Part shown: positions 14,204 to 14,828 of the stretch, piece after piece
Layout of the letters: each line of letters opens with the position of its first letter
Position numbering within the stretch: the first letter of the stretch is position 1
Assembly (NCBI GenBank): GCA_017632495.1
Contig: JAGBRG010000092.1
Span: 1-14,828, forward strand
DNA length: 14,828 nucleotides
DNA from: Spirochaetales bacterium
GTDB taxonomy: Bacteria; Spirochaetota; Spirochaetia; Sphaerochaetales; Sphaerochaetaceae
Direction of reading: 5' to 3'
Notes under the pieces: model-generated
Told to the model about the DNA's origin: nothing
Database searches by the model: none
Seen by the model: only the letters and a program-made list of their open reading frames with translations
Made by a program: the position numbers and the translations under genes

Positions 14204-14828
14204 TTAAGTATGCGGGGAGATTGCAGTGATCTTGGGCTCGGGCTGTTTGAAGAAGATGCTTTGTGTCATGGTTTTTGTCCAATGCGATAAGTGGGCCATT
14301 GCATATTGCCGGACAGCTTTCATGTCCATAGACTCGTAAATATTATATAATTCCTTTGCAGATAAAGAGAACAGAGCTTTGTATATCCTTTCGTCATATG
14401 CATTGTTGAAGTGCTCGGTTCGGAACATCCAGAAGCAATCATATGGAACGAACCTGCCGTCTTTCCTGAGATACTCGGGATTATCAAAAATGTATTTCCC
14501 TAGTACGAAAAGATATATCACGTCCCTGATGACAATATATGCCGGATGTCTTCTGATAATCTTTAATCCCTTCGGATATTTGCCAGGATTGGCAGCTCGT
14601 ATGAATTTTGAAGTGTTCGTATTCAAAATTTTGTAGACCTCACTTATCGTCTCCCAGTCATAAGACAGAAGAACATCATGAGTGTGGTTCGGCATGGTAA
14701 CAGAGAAAAGAATCGTAATTCCCCGCTCTTCACAAAGACGGCACAGAAGGTTATGCCTGTATTCGCCCGCACCCTTTGCAAGAATAATGTTGTCTCCGTT
14801 TTGTGATTTGATAATTACATGGTAAAAC
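14204..14828 (-). CDS. Y1/IS200-type REP-associated transposase-like protein, 5' end outside window
   Basis: 207 residues are visible; the first codon or codons lie beyond the right edge, and the frame is open to base 14827. The start of the visible part (FYHVIIKSQNGDNIIL) and the MPNHTHDVLL block match Transposase_17 / Y1_Tnp proteins, whose HUH histidines (here H-T-H at 14686-14678) bind the metal for single-strand DNA cleavage. The expected catalytic tyrosine, usually in a Y-x-R-x-x-N context, is aligned with Phe (SKFIRAAN, codon 14605-14603), so activity is doubtful. The C-terminal GKYIFDNPEYLRKDGRF pattern also fits the family. No IS ends are visible, which suggests a RAYT-like single gene. 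It may start upstream of the window by about 15 residues. It is separated from the rimP operon by a 9-bp repeat array. Confidence 0.72.
   Translation of the reverse strand, partial: FYHVIIKSQNGDNIILAKGAGEYRHNLLCRLCEERGITILFSVTMPNHTHDVLLSYDWETISEVYKILNTNTSKFIRAANPGKYPKGLKIIRRHPAYIVIRDVIYLFVLGKYIFDNPEYLRKDGRFVPYDCFWMFRTEHFNNAYDERIYKALFSLSAKELYNIYESMDMKAVRQYAMAHLSHWTKTMTQSIFFKQPEPKITAISPHT

Noticed and set aside
14061..14282. Minus-strand open frame of 73 codons reading through the 9-bp array as D-x-P triplets
   Set aside because: It begins with a TTG inside the transposase-like gene, has no ribosome site, and stays open mainly because the 9-bp period is a multiple of three.
14030..14290. Plus-strand open frame with R-G-Q / R-G-Y triplets resembling a collagen-like protein
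   Set aside because: The triplets are another reading of the 9-bp array; the frame crosses the minus-strand rimP promoter and has no Shine-Dalgarno or domain.

Overview
The window looks like spirochaete chromosome (Spirochaetota, a Treponema- or Sphaerochaeta-like host, possibly gut-associated). This is inferred from gene order, from the relaxed lipobox (L-F-V-S-C) of two lipoproteins, and from LptF/LptG-type permeases near the translation operon. No rRNA is present, so the assignment is an inference. Every gene I can support lies on the minus strand, so the window reads biologically from right to left.

Right edge (about 14204-14828): the 3' part of a Y1/IS200-type (REP-associated) transposase-like gene, followed by an array of about fourteen 9-bp tandem units (14066-14190). 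Next comes a strong promoter (TTGACA, 17 bp, TATAGT). Its short leader carries an intrinsic terminator that ends only 10 nt before rimP, and an alternative hairpin could displace that terminator. This resembles a transcription-attenuation device.

Centre (4162-13941): a tight housekeeping operon rimP-nusA-infB-rbfA-truB-ribF-rpsO-pnp-dut. It covers ribosome maturation, transcription elongation, translation initiation, tRNA pseudouridylation, flavin cofactor synthesis, ribosomal protein S15, mRNA decay and dUTP removal. Most junctions overlap or are a few bases apart, which suggests translational coupling. The main break is the 159-bp rpsO-pnp spacer, with a GAAA-capped hairpin and a 24-nt all-purine stretch before pnp. 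Oddities are a C-terminal zinc ribbon on NusA and a RibF whose riboflavin-kinase half is shrunken and lacks its signature.

Left part (1-4079): two tandem paralogous lipoproteins (beta-helix-like N-terminus plus a DUF1566-like C-terminus) sit between dut and an lptF-lptG pair. The pair overlaps by ATGA. lptF has its own extended -10 element so close to the ATG that its mRNA may be leaderless. lptG is cut by the window edge.

I see no tRNA, rRNA, CRISPR or complete insertion sequence, and no convincing plus-strand gene.
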